This document shows positions 44,728 to 51,961 of a stretch of DNA of 64,000 bases, piece after piece; positions within the stretch are counted from its first letter, which is position 1; each line of letters begins with the position of its first letter. The notes below the pieces were generated by a model. That model saw nothing but the letters and a program-made list of their open reading frames with translations, was not told where the DNA came from and ran no database searches. The DNA comes from Acidimicrobiaceae bacterium (GTDB lineage Bacteria; Actinomycetota; Acidimicrobiia; Acidimicrobiales; RAAP-2): assembly GCA_027315005.1 (NCBI GenBank), contig DAHUZT010000070.1:1-64000 (forward strand), given 5' to 3'. Both the position numbers and the translations under genes were made by a program.

Positions 44728-44761
44728 ACCCGCTCGGGGTCGCGGCCGGGCGGGACCGGCG

Positions 44762-45289
44762 TCAGGGGATCAGGACGTCGACGGCCAGTCCGGACCCGGC
44801 CAGATCGGCGCGGTCGTTGTCCTCGGCATAGCGCAAGCCCTGGACGTTGAAGAGACGAACTTCCTCGTCGTGAGCCGGGTACGGCCCCCAGTGCCACGTC
44901 CCGCGGTGGAGAACGAGCGAGCTCGACACCGGCAGCGAAAAGGCCCGGACCGCTTCGGATCCGGCTGCCGTCGTGGGATCGACCGAGGCGGGGGCGACCG
45001 CGATGACCGCCGGCACGTCGAGCACCATCAGGACCTGGGTGTGGGTCCGGTGGCGGAACATCTCCTCGCATCGCAGGCCCGCATCGACGATGGGCACCTC
45101 GTCGCGGCGGTGGCCGATCAGGTTGACGTGGGGGTCGGCCCAGTCGAACTCCAACCGGTCGTTTCCGTCGTCGGGATCGGTGTCGGCGACGGGGATCCAA
45201 CCGAAGGGTGCCCAGCCGTCCCGGGAGATCGGCTCGAGCTCGACGCGCCTGGTCGGCCTGAGTACCGGCCGCTCCCCACCGACTCCCAT
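44762..45289 (-). CDS. Ureidoglycolate lyase-like (AllA-type cupin) protein
   Basis: This 175-residue protein has the AllA pattern: WAPFGWIP at the N-terminus, MFRHRTHTQVLMVLD, AVIAVAPASVDP, then RAFSLPVSSSLVLHRGTWHWGP in short blocks, corresponding to the family's His-containing strands near the active site. Ureidoglycolate lyase splits ureidoglycolate to glyoxylate and urea, but distant members act on other hydroxy acids. ATG 45289 is chosen (GGAGGGAGG upstream). It is divergent from a cupin and a 2-hydroxyacid dehydrogenase, which could reduce glyoxylate. Confidence 0.7.
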   Translation of the reverse strand: MGVGGERPVLRPTRRVELEPISRDGWAPFGWIPVADTDPDDGNDRLEFDWADPHVNLIGHRRDEVPIVDAGLRCEEMFRHRTHTQVLMVLDVPAVIAVAPASVDPTTAAGSEAVRAFSLPVSSSLVLHRGTWHWGPYPAHDEEVRLFNVQGLRYAEDNDRADLAGSGLAVDVLIP

Positions 45290-45377
45290 GGTCACCGTCC
45301 TGATCCTCCCTCCGACGTCCCCCGGCCAGGTGGTCGAACCGGACCGTCGAACCCGCCCGCTCTGGCGGACGGGTACC

Positions 45378-45406
45378 CTGACAGCGGCGTCACCATCTAC
45401 TGTAAC
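45378..45406 (+). promoter_or_regulatory. Candidate sigma-70-type promoter upstream of the cupin gene
   Basis: CTGACA (45378-45383) and TGTAAC (45401-45406) are separated by 17 bp and lie 50 bp before ATG 45457. It is a reasonable promoter match for a divergent region, though overlapping TACTGT offers another reading. Confidence 0.3.
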
Positions 45407-45456
45407 CATCCACCGGCGGGCGATAGTCCGTCCACGACCGATCAGGGGGCCCGGCC

Positions 45457-45846
45457 ATGACGATGGACGTGCGGAACATCGAGAGCGTCGCACCCGTGGT
45501 GGAGCACAACGGGACCGTGCCGGTGTGGTGGATGATCCCCTCCCGGGAGTTCCTCGAGCAGACCGACGGGGGGTACCTCGAACTGGTCAACGAGTTCGAG
45601 GTACCTGGTGGCGGTGCCGTCTACCCTCACGCCCACCCGACCCACGAGTTCTACTACGTGCTCTCCGGCCGAGGGATCATGACGATCGGAGAGGAGGACC
45701 GCGCGGTGGCCCAGGGGGACCTCGTCCACATTCCCCCCGACTGCGTGCACAGCCTACGTCCGCAGAGCGACACCGCCCCGATCCGATGCTTCTGCTTCGC
45801 CATCGGACTCGAGGGTGCCGGTGCCATCGACTACACCACCCACTGA
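45457..45846 (+). CDS. Cupin domain protein
   Basis: This 129-residue single cupin has PHAHPTHEFYYVLSGRGIM (motif 1, with His-x-His-x-x-x-His-Glu metal ligands) and GDLVHIPPDCVH (motif 2). It has an unusual N-terminal strand EHNGTVPVWW shared almost exactly with a paralogue at 51.5-51.9 kb; by hand about 81 of 126 positions are identical. Function is unknown; a metal-dependent dioxygenase, isomerase or sensor is possible. It is 12 bp upstream of the hydroxyacid dehydrogenase. The start is ATG 45457; MDVRNIE two residues later matches the paralogue's start. Confidence 0.85.
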   Translation: MTMDVRNIESVAPVVEHNGTVPVWWMIPSREFLEQTDGGYLELVNEFEVPGGGAVYPHAHPTHEFYYVLSGRGIMTIGEEDRAVAQGDLVHIPPDCVHSLRPQSDTAPIRCFCFAIGLEGAGAIDYTTH

Positions 45847-45858
45847 TCCGCTGAGCCG

Positions 45859-46806
45859 ATGGGACGCGTCCTCGTCACCCATCCCCTGCCCGATGGTGGG
45901 CTCGATCCGCTGCTCGAGGCGGGCCACCAGGTGGTATCGCTCGACGGATCCACCGCGCTGGCCGGCGCTGCCGGTGGCGTCGACGGCATCGTCTGCCTGC
46001 TCAACGACCGCATCGATGCTCGCGTCCTGCGGGCCGGTGGTTCGTCGGGCCTCCTGAAGGTGGTCAGCGTGGCTGCCGTCGGGTACGACAACGTCGACGT
46101 GGACGTCGCCGCCACCCTCGGCATCACCGTGTGCAACACGCCCGGTGTGCTGGACGAGACCACCGCCGATCTGGCCTTCCTGCTGGTCCTGGCCGCCAAC
46201 CGGTTGGCGTCCGATGCCGAGCGCGACCTGCGCGAAGGGCGCTGGAAGGGCTGGGGGATCAGTGACCACCTCGGGCGCGATGTCCAGGGGTCCTGCCTCG
46301 GCCTGGTCGGCTACGGACGGATAGCCCGGGCCGTGGCCCGGCGCGCGCAGGGGTTCGGGATGGAGGTCCTCCACACCACCCGATCGGACACCGGGGAACC
46401 CGGATACGTGGCCAGGCTGGGTGAGCTGTTGGCCCGGGCGGACACGGTGAGCCTGCACGTTCCGCTCACCGCTTCGACCCGCCACCTGATCGGAGCGGCC
46501 GAACTGGCCCTGATGAAGCCGACGGCCGTCCTGATCAACACGGCACGGGGTGCCGTCGTCGACGAGCGGGCGCTGGTGGCCGCCCTCGAGCACGGGACCC
46601 TCTACGCCGCAGGACTCGACGTCTACGACGGGGAGCCCGCGATCGACCCCGCCCTGCTGGCTGCCCCACGCACGGTGCTGCTCCCTCACATCGGAAGTGC
46701 CACCACCGAGACCCGGACGGTGATGGCCAGGATGGCCACACAGGCGGTGTGCGACGTGCTGGCGGGCAGGACGCCCGACCATCCGGTCGTGCCGACCGGG
46801 GGCTGA
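45859..46806 (+). CDS. D-isomer-specific 2-hydroxyacid dehydrogenase (glyoxylate/hydroxypyruvate reductase-like)
   Basis: This 315-residue enzyme reduces 2-oxoacids to D-2-hydroxyacids. The nucleotide loop GLVGYGRIARAVARRA is followed by an Arg-Ser pair (TTRS) after the second strand, which usually indicates NADPH. Catalytic residues are seen as NTARGAVVDE (Arg), GLDVYDGEP (Glu) and LLPHIGSAT (His). It follows the cupin by 12 bp. With the AllA-like gene alongside, glyoxylate is a sensible but unproven substrate. Confidence 0.88.
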   Translation: MGRVLVTHPLPDGGLDPLLEAGHQVVSLDGSTALAGAAGGVDGIVCLLNDRIDARVLRAGGSSGLLKVVSVAAVGYDNVDVDVAATLGITVCNTPGVLDETTADLAFLLVLAANRLASDAERDLREGRWKGWGISDHLGRDVQGSCLGLVGYGRIARAVARRAQGFGMEVLHTTRSDTGEPGYVARLGELLARADTVSLHVPLTASTRHLIGAAELALMKPTAVLINTARGAVVDERALVAALEHGTLYAAGLDVYDGEPAIDPALLAAPRTVLLPHIGSATTETRTVMARMATQAVCDVLAGRTPDHPVVPTGG

Positions 46807-46832
46807 CCGGGACAGACGGTGGAGCGGGTAGC

Positions 46833-47480
46833 TCAGCCCGCCCGGTGCCCGGTCCCTCCCACCACCTCGACGAGCGATGCATCCAGGTCGAGGAGCTCGA
46901 CGGTCGTGGCCCCGCTGCGGAGCGAGCCGAAATAGCCGATCTCCTTGGCGAACCGGGTACGTGCCGCCGCCACCACCCTGTCCAGGTCGGCTCGGGCGAT
47001 GATCACCACCCCGTCGACATCACCCACGACCCAGTCGCCTTCAGAGACCACCACCCCGGCCACCGTGACCGCGCCGCCGACCGATCCGCGGGCTCGCTTG
47101 GTGGCCCCCCGGAGGGCCACCGTCGAGGAGAACACCGGGAACTGCAGTGATTCGAGGGCGCCGACGTCCCGCACCCCCCCGTCGATGACCAAACCGGCCA
47201 GCCGCCGGGCCTGCGCTCCCGTGGTCAGCACCTCGCCCCAGTAACCCCGGTCGCCGACGTCTCCCACGTCGACCACCAGAGCGGAGCCAGGTGGCGCGGT
47301 GGCCACCGCCACATGGATGGCAAGGTTGTCCCCCGGCGAGCATCGGACCGGAACGACCCGTGCGGCGATCGACGCCCCACGCCATACGGGACGGATACGG
47401 GGGGGCAGGATCACCGCGCCCGACTCGCCCAGGGTGGCTGATCCGAGTGCCAGCAGTTCGGGCACGAGGTCCCCGGTCAT
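46833..47480 (-). CDS. RraA family protein (HMG/CHA aldolase-like)
   Basis: This 215-residue protein has the RraA fold: NLAIHVAVATAPPGSALVVDVG, GYWGEVLTTGAQARRLAGLVIDGGVRD and GDWVVGDVDGVVIIAR in short blocks. The Arg-Asp of GGVRD corresponds to the substrate- and Mg-binding residues of 4-hydroxy-4-methyl-2-oxoglutarate/4-carboxy-4-hydroxy-2-oxoadipate aldolases, so enzymatic activity (aldolase or oxaloacetate decarboxylase) is likelier than RNase regulation. ATG 47480 has AGGAGGG and overlaps the stop of the RidA-like gene by 4 bp. Confidence 0.85.
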   Translation of the reverse strand: MTGDLVPELLALGSATLGESGAVILPPRIRPVWRGASIAARVVPVRCSPGDNLAIHVAVATAPPGSALVVDVGDVGDRGYWGEVLTTGAQARRLAGLVIDGGVRDVGALESLQFPVFSSTVALRGATKRARGSVGGAVTVAGVVVSEGDWVVGDVDGVVIIARADLDRVVAAARTRFAKEIGYFGSLRSGATTVELLDLDASLVEVVGGTGHRAG

Positions 47481-47971
47481 GTTCCCTCCTGTGGATCCGA
47501 AACCGCCACCGACACCTCGATCTCCACCGCCCCGCCCCGCGGCAGTGCGGCCACGCCGACCGCGGAACGGGTATGCCGGCCCGCGGACCCGATGGCCTCC
47601 GCCAGTAACCGGCTGGCACCGTCCACCACGACCGGTTGTTCGTGGAACTCGGGCGTCGAGGCGACGTACCCGGTCACCGCGAGGACCCGTTCGATCCGAT
47701 CCAGGGTCCCGAGCGCGGCTTCGAGCACGGCCAGGGCATTGAGGGCGCAGACCGCGGCGGCCTCGGACCCTTCCTCCACCGTCACGTCGAGGCCCAAGGT
47801 GCCGATGCAGGTGAGACGTCCGTCGATCCTCGGGAGCTGTCCCGAGGTGCGGGCCATCCCACCGTGGACGACCACCGCGTCGAGTGGGTCGTGCGGCGGA
47901 TGAGGACCGTGAAGGACCAGGCCCCGCTGGTGCAGGCGAGTGCGGACTCGACCCGATCGGGCCTCGGTCAC
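47477..47971 (-). CDS. RidA family protein (YjgF/YER057c/UK114)
   Basis: This 164-residue protein is of the RidA superfamily. It has SGQLPRIDG, CALNALAVLEAALGTLDRIERV, and the end GRHTRSAVGVAALPRGGAVEIEV in short blocks, with the arginine (TRS) that marks imine deaminase-competent members. It is longer than classical RidA (about 128), as in the YjgF-like-1 subgroup. GTG 47971 is chosen on homology; the frame runs to 48241 without similarity. It is translationally coupled to the RraA-like gene. RidA homologues deaminate 2-aminoacrylate or aminomuconate-like enamines. Confidence 0.82.
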   Translation of the reverse strand: MTEARSGRVRTRLHQRGLVLHGPHPPHDPLDAVVVHGGMARTSGQLPRIDGRLTCIGTLGLDVTVEEGSEAAAVCALNALAVLEAALGTLDRIERVLAVTGYVASTPEFHEQPVVVDGASRLLAEAIGSAGRHTRSAVGVAALPRGGAVEIEVSVAVSDPQEGT

Positions 47972-48185
47972 GATCGGGCCCCGGTCACAGGTTCCCTGCG
48001 GCCGGCCACTCGCTGCGAGTCCATCCCGGGGCCCCCTCGGACGACAGGCCGGAGCGGCGCTCCGGCACGGTGGCACGATGGTAGTCCGGCCGAGTCGGAC
48101 TGTGTCATGATCGCCGACCATCGGGATCGGACCCGGGGCGGTTCCGGGATATCGGGGCGGTTCCGGGACGGAGGAGGAGCGGGGA

Positions 48186-49061
48186 ATGAAGATCGGAATC
48201 GCGCTCGGGACGGTTCGCACCGAACTGTGGGAGAGCGTCACCGTGGAAGCGGACCGGCTCGGGTTCGAGTCGGTCTGGATGCCCGAGCACCTGGTCCTGC
48301 CCCTCGACGCGAGCGGCAGCCCCTACGCCGGCTCGGACCATCCACCCATCCCGGCCGAGACACCGGTGTTCGATGCGTTCGCCACCCTCTCCTACCTGGC
48401 CGGCCGGACCGAGCGGATCCGGCTCGGGACCCAGGTGTACAACATCGGGCTCCGCCATCCCTTCGTCGTCGCCCGCGGCGTCGCCACACTCGACTGCCTG
48501 TCCCAGGGACGATTCGAATTCGGCATCGGCGCCAGCTGGCTGGCTGCTGAGTGGGAGGCGGTCGGGCTCCCATTCGACCGACGAGCCGGCCTCATCGACG
48601 AATCGATCTCGGTGTGCCAGCGCCTGTGGAGCGAGCCCGAGATCGAACACCACGGTGAGCACTTCGACTTCGCCCCGGTGCGGTTCGATCCCAAACCCCG
48701 GCAACGTCCCTGGCCACCCCTCCACATCGGAGGCGACGGTCGGGCCGCCCTCCGTCGCGCCGCCACCGTCGGGGACGGTTGGATCCCCATGAACCACACC
48801 CTCGAGCAGATCCCGGAGGCGGCTCGGCACCTGGCCCGCCTGCGCGCGGAGGCGGGCCGTCAGGGGATGGTCGAGATCACGCTCGGCGCGCCGACCTCCG
48901 ATCTCGAGGGGATCCGCCGCTGCGCAGCTGCGGGGGTGGGCCGGGTGCTGGTCAGACCCTGGGCACGGAGCCGCCACGCCGTCGAGGGACTCCACCGGTT
49001 CGCCGACGAGGTACTGGAGGAGGCGACGCTGCTCCCGGTCCGGGAAGCTGGTCCGGGCTGA
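48186..49061 (+). CDS. LLM class (F420-dependent) oxidoreductase
   Basis: This 291-residue luciferase-like monooxygenase-fold protein has TIM-barrel landmarks ESVWMPEHLV, RIRLGTQVYNIGLRHPF, GRFEFGIGASWLAAEW, and PPLHIGGDG. The pattern fits the TIGR03619-type F420-dependent group in actinomycetes. A very strong ribosome site (GGAGGAGGAGCGGGG) precedes ATG 48186. It may reduce or oxidise an enoyl or ketone intermediate; the substrate is unknown. It is divergent from the RidA/RraA pair. Confidence 0.88.
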   Translation: MKIGIALGTVRTELWESVTVEADRLGFESVWMPEHLVLPLDASGSPYAGSDHPPIPAETPVFDAFATLSYLAGRTERIRLGTQVYNIGLRHPFVVARGVATLDCLSQGRFEFGIGASWLAAEWEAVGLPFDRRAGLIDESISVCQRLWSEPEIEHHGEHFDFAPVRFDPKPRQRPWPPLHIGGDGRAALRRAATVGDGWIPMNHTLEQIPEAARHLARLRAEAGRQGMVEITLGAPTSDLEGIRRCAAAGVGRVLVRPWARSRHAVEGLHRFADEVLEEATLLPVREAGPG

Positions 49062-49068
49062 GCCGGCG

Positions 49069-49083
49069 GCGGGTCCGACCCGC
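49069..49083. terminator. Hairpin between convergent LLM and MaoC genes
   Basis: GCGGGT-CCG-ACCCGC makes a perfect 6-bp stem with a 3-nt loop, 7 bp after the LLM stop and 22 bp before the convergent MaoC-like stop. No T-tract follows. Confidence 0.4.
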
Positions 49084-49105
49084 ACCGTTGAACGTGCCCG
49101 GTCCC

Positions 49106-49537
49106 TCAGGAGCGGGCGGGCACCACCGCTGTCGCCGAGCCGACCACCTTCTCCTCGCCGTCATCATTGTGCAGGCGCACGTCGAGGTCGACGAGGTGAT
49201 CTCGACCTTCGGTCCGCTTGCCGGTCACCACGATCTTGGTGTGCAGCTGCTCCTCCGGCCAGGTCTGGCGGGCGAACCGGACCTGGAAGCGCCGCAGGTT
49301 GCCGACTCCGACGAAATCGCTGATGGCCGACCCGAGCAGGCCCATCGAGAACATGCCGTGCCCGAAGACGCTGGGTTGGCCGGCCTCCCTGGCCTTCACC
49401 TCGTCGTGGTGCATCGGATTGAAATCACCGGATGCTCCGGCGTAGACGACCAGGTCCGTCCTGCTCAACACGTGCGAACGGACCTTGGCCTCCTCGCCTT
49501 CGTGCACGTCCTCGAAGTACCGAACCGCTTCACCCAT
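49106..49537 (-). CDS. MaoC-like hotdog-fold dehydratase
   Basis: This 143-residue single hotdog domain has the hydratase-2 motif region GDFNPMHHDEVKA (Asp and His catalytic) followed by GHGMFSMGLLG. MaoC proteins hydrate trans-2-enoyl-CoA to (R)-3-hydroxyacyl-CoA, alone or as heterodimers; no second MaoC is adjacent. ATG 49537 is preceded by GGAGATAG; longer frames reach 50650 but lie under the hydrolase. It is divergent from the alpha/beta hydrolase. Confidence 0.85.
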   Translation of the reverse strand: MGEAVRYFEDVHEGEEAKVRSHVLSRTDLVVYAGASGDFNPMHHDEVKAREAGQPSVFGHGMFSMGLLGSAISDFVGVGNLRRFQVRFARQTWPEEQLHTKIVVTGKRTEGRDHLVDLDVRLHNDDGEEKVVGSATAVVPARS

Positions 49538-49687
49538 CTCTGCTATCTCCGATCCCGAGTTCCCGGCCCTCGAAAGGCGCGCCGACCGCTCACCGCTCTC
49601 GGCACTCCGTCGATGGTCCCCATCGGGGAATCTTCCCACAAACGGCTTTGCCGGCACCGACGCCGGCCGGGATGCCACGATGGAATC

Positions 49688-50548
49688 ATGGACGCAGAGC
49701 GAGTGGTCTTCACCGGATTCGAGGGCGTGCAGCTGGTGGCCGACGTGCGGGGGGATCCCTCCGACTGGCCGGTGCTCTTCCTCCACGGCGGCGGCCAGAC
49801 CCGTTTCGCCTGGGGCACGGCCGCAGAATCGCTCGCTTCCCGGGGGTGGCGGACGGTGACCATCGACCTTCGCGGGCACGGGGAGAGCGACTGGGCTCCG
49901 AACGGGGACTACTCCTTCACCGCCTTCGGCGCGGACTGCATGGCGGTCATCGACGCCCTCGGATCTCCCCCGGTGCTGGTGGGGGCGTCTCTCGGCGGCC
50001 TCTCGGCCCTGCTGGCCGAGGGGACCAGCGATCGGGTCGTTTCCAGCGGTCTCGTGCTGGTGGACATCACGGCCAGGGCCAACCCAGAGGGAATCGCCCG
50101 CATCGAAGCCTTCATGCGGTCGGGAGCCGACGGGTTCGCGACCCTCGACGAGGCCGCCGACGCCATCGCCTCCTACACGCCGCAGCGAGGCCGACGCTTC
50201 AATCCCGATGGTCTGAAGAAAGTACTCCGCTCGCGGAACGGTCGCTGGTATTGGCACTGGGACCCGGCCTTCATCAACCGGGAGCAGACCGAGGTGGTGC
50301 CCGACCGCCTCCTCGGACTGCTCGACGTGGCCATGGACAACATTCGCGTCCCCACCATGCTGGTGCGCGGGATGCTGAGCGACGTGGTGACCCAAGAGGG
50401 GGTCGACGACCTCCTCGGTCGCATCCCCGGAGCCACCCTGGTGGACATCGACGGTGCCAGCCACATGATCGCCGGGGATCGAAACGACCTCTTCTCCGAG
50501 GCGGTCGTGTCCTTTCTGGACGGTCGGATCCGCCCGACGATCCTCTGA
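49688..50548 (+). CDS. Alpha/beta hydrolase
   Basis: This 286-residue hydrolase has oxyanion segment LHGGGQTRFAW, nucleophile elbow VGASLGGLSAL (Ser in GASLG), an acid candidate Asp in GMLSDVV and catalytic His in DGASHMIAGD. The lid region spans about 135-210. This class includes esterases and carbon-carbon hydrolases of meta-cleavage pathways (MhpC/HsaD-like), but nothing here decides. ATG 49688 begins the homology. It converges on the TesB gene with a 7-bp gap. Confidence 0.87.
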   Translation: MDAERVVFTGFEGVQLVADVRGDPSDWPVLFLHGGGQTRFAWGTAAESLASRGWRTVTIDLRGHGESDWAPNGDYSFTAFGADCMAVIDALGSPPVLVGASLGGLSALLAEGTSDRVVSSGLVLVDITARANPEGIARIEAFMRSGADGFATLDEAADAIASYTPQRGRRFNPDGLKKVLRSRNGRWYWHWDPAFINREQTEVVPDRLLGLLDVAMDNIRVPTMLVRGMLSDVVTQEGVDDLLGRIPGATLVDIDGASHMIAGDRNDLFSEAVVSFLDGRIRPTIL

Positions 50549-50555
50549 TCCGTCA

Positions 50556-51467
50556 TCAGGCCTTCGCCCTTGCTCCCGGCCCCGGATGACGGCCTTCCGG
50601 AAAGGAGCGCACCATGTTGTCCTGGACGAACGAGGCCACCAACCGACCATCCTCGTCGAACACCTGTGCCCGCCCGTAGGTGCGACCGTTCCCGGCGAAG
50701 GGGCTCTCGTGGGCCAGCAGATGCCAGCGGGAGGCGTCCACCGGCTCGTGGAAGGTCAGCGTGTGGGTGAGGACGCTGGTCGAGATGCTGACGTGGGCCA
50801 TGGACTGTCCGACGCCGGGGTGCGGCCGCATCGCCGTGCCGATCAGGAACCCGTCGGTGGCGTAGGCGAGCAACGCCTGGCCCTTCGCCCCCCGGGCGAC
50901 CACGTCACGGAAGCGTGTCCACACCAAGAGCTCGGGCGGACCGATGGCATCCGGATCGCTGACGTCCACCCCGTCGACCACCCGCATCTCCCAGGTTCCG
51001 CCACCGTGAGCGGACTCGGGGGCATCCTCGGGGGCGCCGGTTCGGGGGGCGCCGGTTGCGTGCCGGAAGAGGTCGGGCTCAGACGCGCTGAGCAGGGCGA
51101 GTGACCGGGTGCAGAGTCGATCTCCCTGGCTGACGGTCACGGTGGCGCTGGCAAGTGCCCGCCCCACGTGCATGGGGTCCACCAAGATGTCGAGCGGTGC
51201 GTCCGGGGACGCGCCGCGAGCGAACACCGTGTGGACCGATTGGACCACCTTCGACGGATCCACCGAGGACGCAGCGACGATGCTCTGTGCCAACAGCTGG
51301 CCACCGAACACCACACCTCCCGCACCGGTGGTGACGCTACCGGCCCGGAAGGAGCGATCGCCGGTCGGAACGAGCTCCAGGGCGGACAGCAGGTCGGTCC
51401 GTTGGACACCGGACGACGAGTCGTCCGCGCCACCCTCGGTACCGGCCTCGCCGGGGTCGGTGCTCAT
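50556..51467 (-). CDS. Acyl-CoA thioesterase II (TesB-like)
   Basis: This 303-residue double-hotdog protein has FRAGSVTTGAGGVVFGGQLLAQ near the N-terminus and VSISTSVLTHTLTFHEPVDASRWHLL in the second hotdog, then GRTYGRAQVFDEDGRLVAS, in short blocks. It matches TesB/acyl-CoA thioesterase II, which releases CoA from acyl-CoA. ATG 51467 is chosen; ATG 51497 is also possible and would overlap the cupin stop by 4 bp. It belongs to a minus-strand set ALDH, cupin, TesB. Confidence 0.83.
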   Translation of the reverse strand: MSTDPGEAGTEGGADDSSSGVQRTDLLSALELVPTGDRSFRAGSVTTGAGGVVFGGQLLAQSIVAASSVDPSKVVQSVHTVFARGASPDAPLDILVDPMHVGRALASATVTVSQGDRLCTRSLALLSASEPDLFRHATGAPRTGAPEDAPESAHGGGTWEMRVVDGVDVSDPDAIGPPELLVWTRFRDVVARGAKGQALLAYATDGFLIGTAMRPHPGVGQSMAHVSISTSVLTHTLTFHEPVDASRWHLLAHESPFAGNGRTYGRAQVFDEDGRLVASFVQDNMVRSFPEGRHPGPGARAKA

Positions 51468-51493
51468 CGGCTGTCCATGTCGAAAGGACCCGA

Positions 51494-51874
51494 TCACCCG
51501 GTGTAGTCGACTGGACCAGAGCCCTTGACCCCGATGGCGAAGGCCAGCGCGTGTAGAGGGGCGTGCGGCGTCGTCGTCCAGATGCTGTGGGTGGTGTCGG
51601 GCGGTGTGTAGACCAGATCGCCCTGGGCCACCGGCCGCTCCTCGTCACCGACCTTCATGATCCCGCGGCCGGACAGGATGTAATAGAACTCGTGGGTCGG
51701 GTGAGCGTGTGGATCGACCATCCCACCCCCGTCGACCGTGAACTCGCTCACCAGCTCGAGATACCCGCCTTCGGTGGCCTCGTACAGCTCCCTCGGTTGC
51801 ACCAACCACCACACCGGCACCGTGCCGTTGTGCTCGATGACCGGTTCCACGTCCTCGATCGAACGAACGTCCAT
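51494..51874 (-). CDS. Cupin domain protein (paralogue)
   Basis: This 126-residue single cupin is about 64 percent identical by hand to the one at 45.5 kb. It has EHNGTVPVWW, PHAHPTHEFYYILSGRGIM and GDLVYTPPDTTH. Both retain the metal-ligand histidines and glutamate. ATG 51874 has GAGGAGAGAGG upstream. It sits between an aldehyde dehydrogenase (88 bp upstream) and TesB, a different context from its paralogue. This suggests duplication, with the cupin acting as a common accessory, such as a metal-dependent isomerase or sensor. Function unknown. Confidence 0.85.
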   Translation of the reverse strand: MDVRSIEDVEPVIEHNGTVPVWWLVQPRELYEATEGGYLELVSEFTVDGGGMVDPHAHPTHEFYYILSGRGIMKVGDEERPVAQGDLVYTPPDTTHSIWTTTPHAPLHALAFAIGVKGSGPVDYTG

Positions 51875-51961
51875 GGTGATCCTCTCTCCTCTTGTCCCGG
51901 TCTCCCCGACCGATCGCGCCGACCTCTCGCCGAGCATGCCCGATTCGGGCCTCCGGCTCGA

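Noticed and set aside
48779..49687. Upstream extension of the alpha/beta hydrolase frame
   Set aside because: Antisense to MaoC and overlapping the LLM gene; hydrolase homology begins at 49688.
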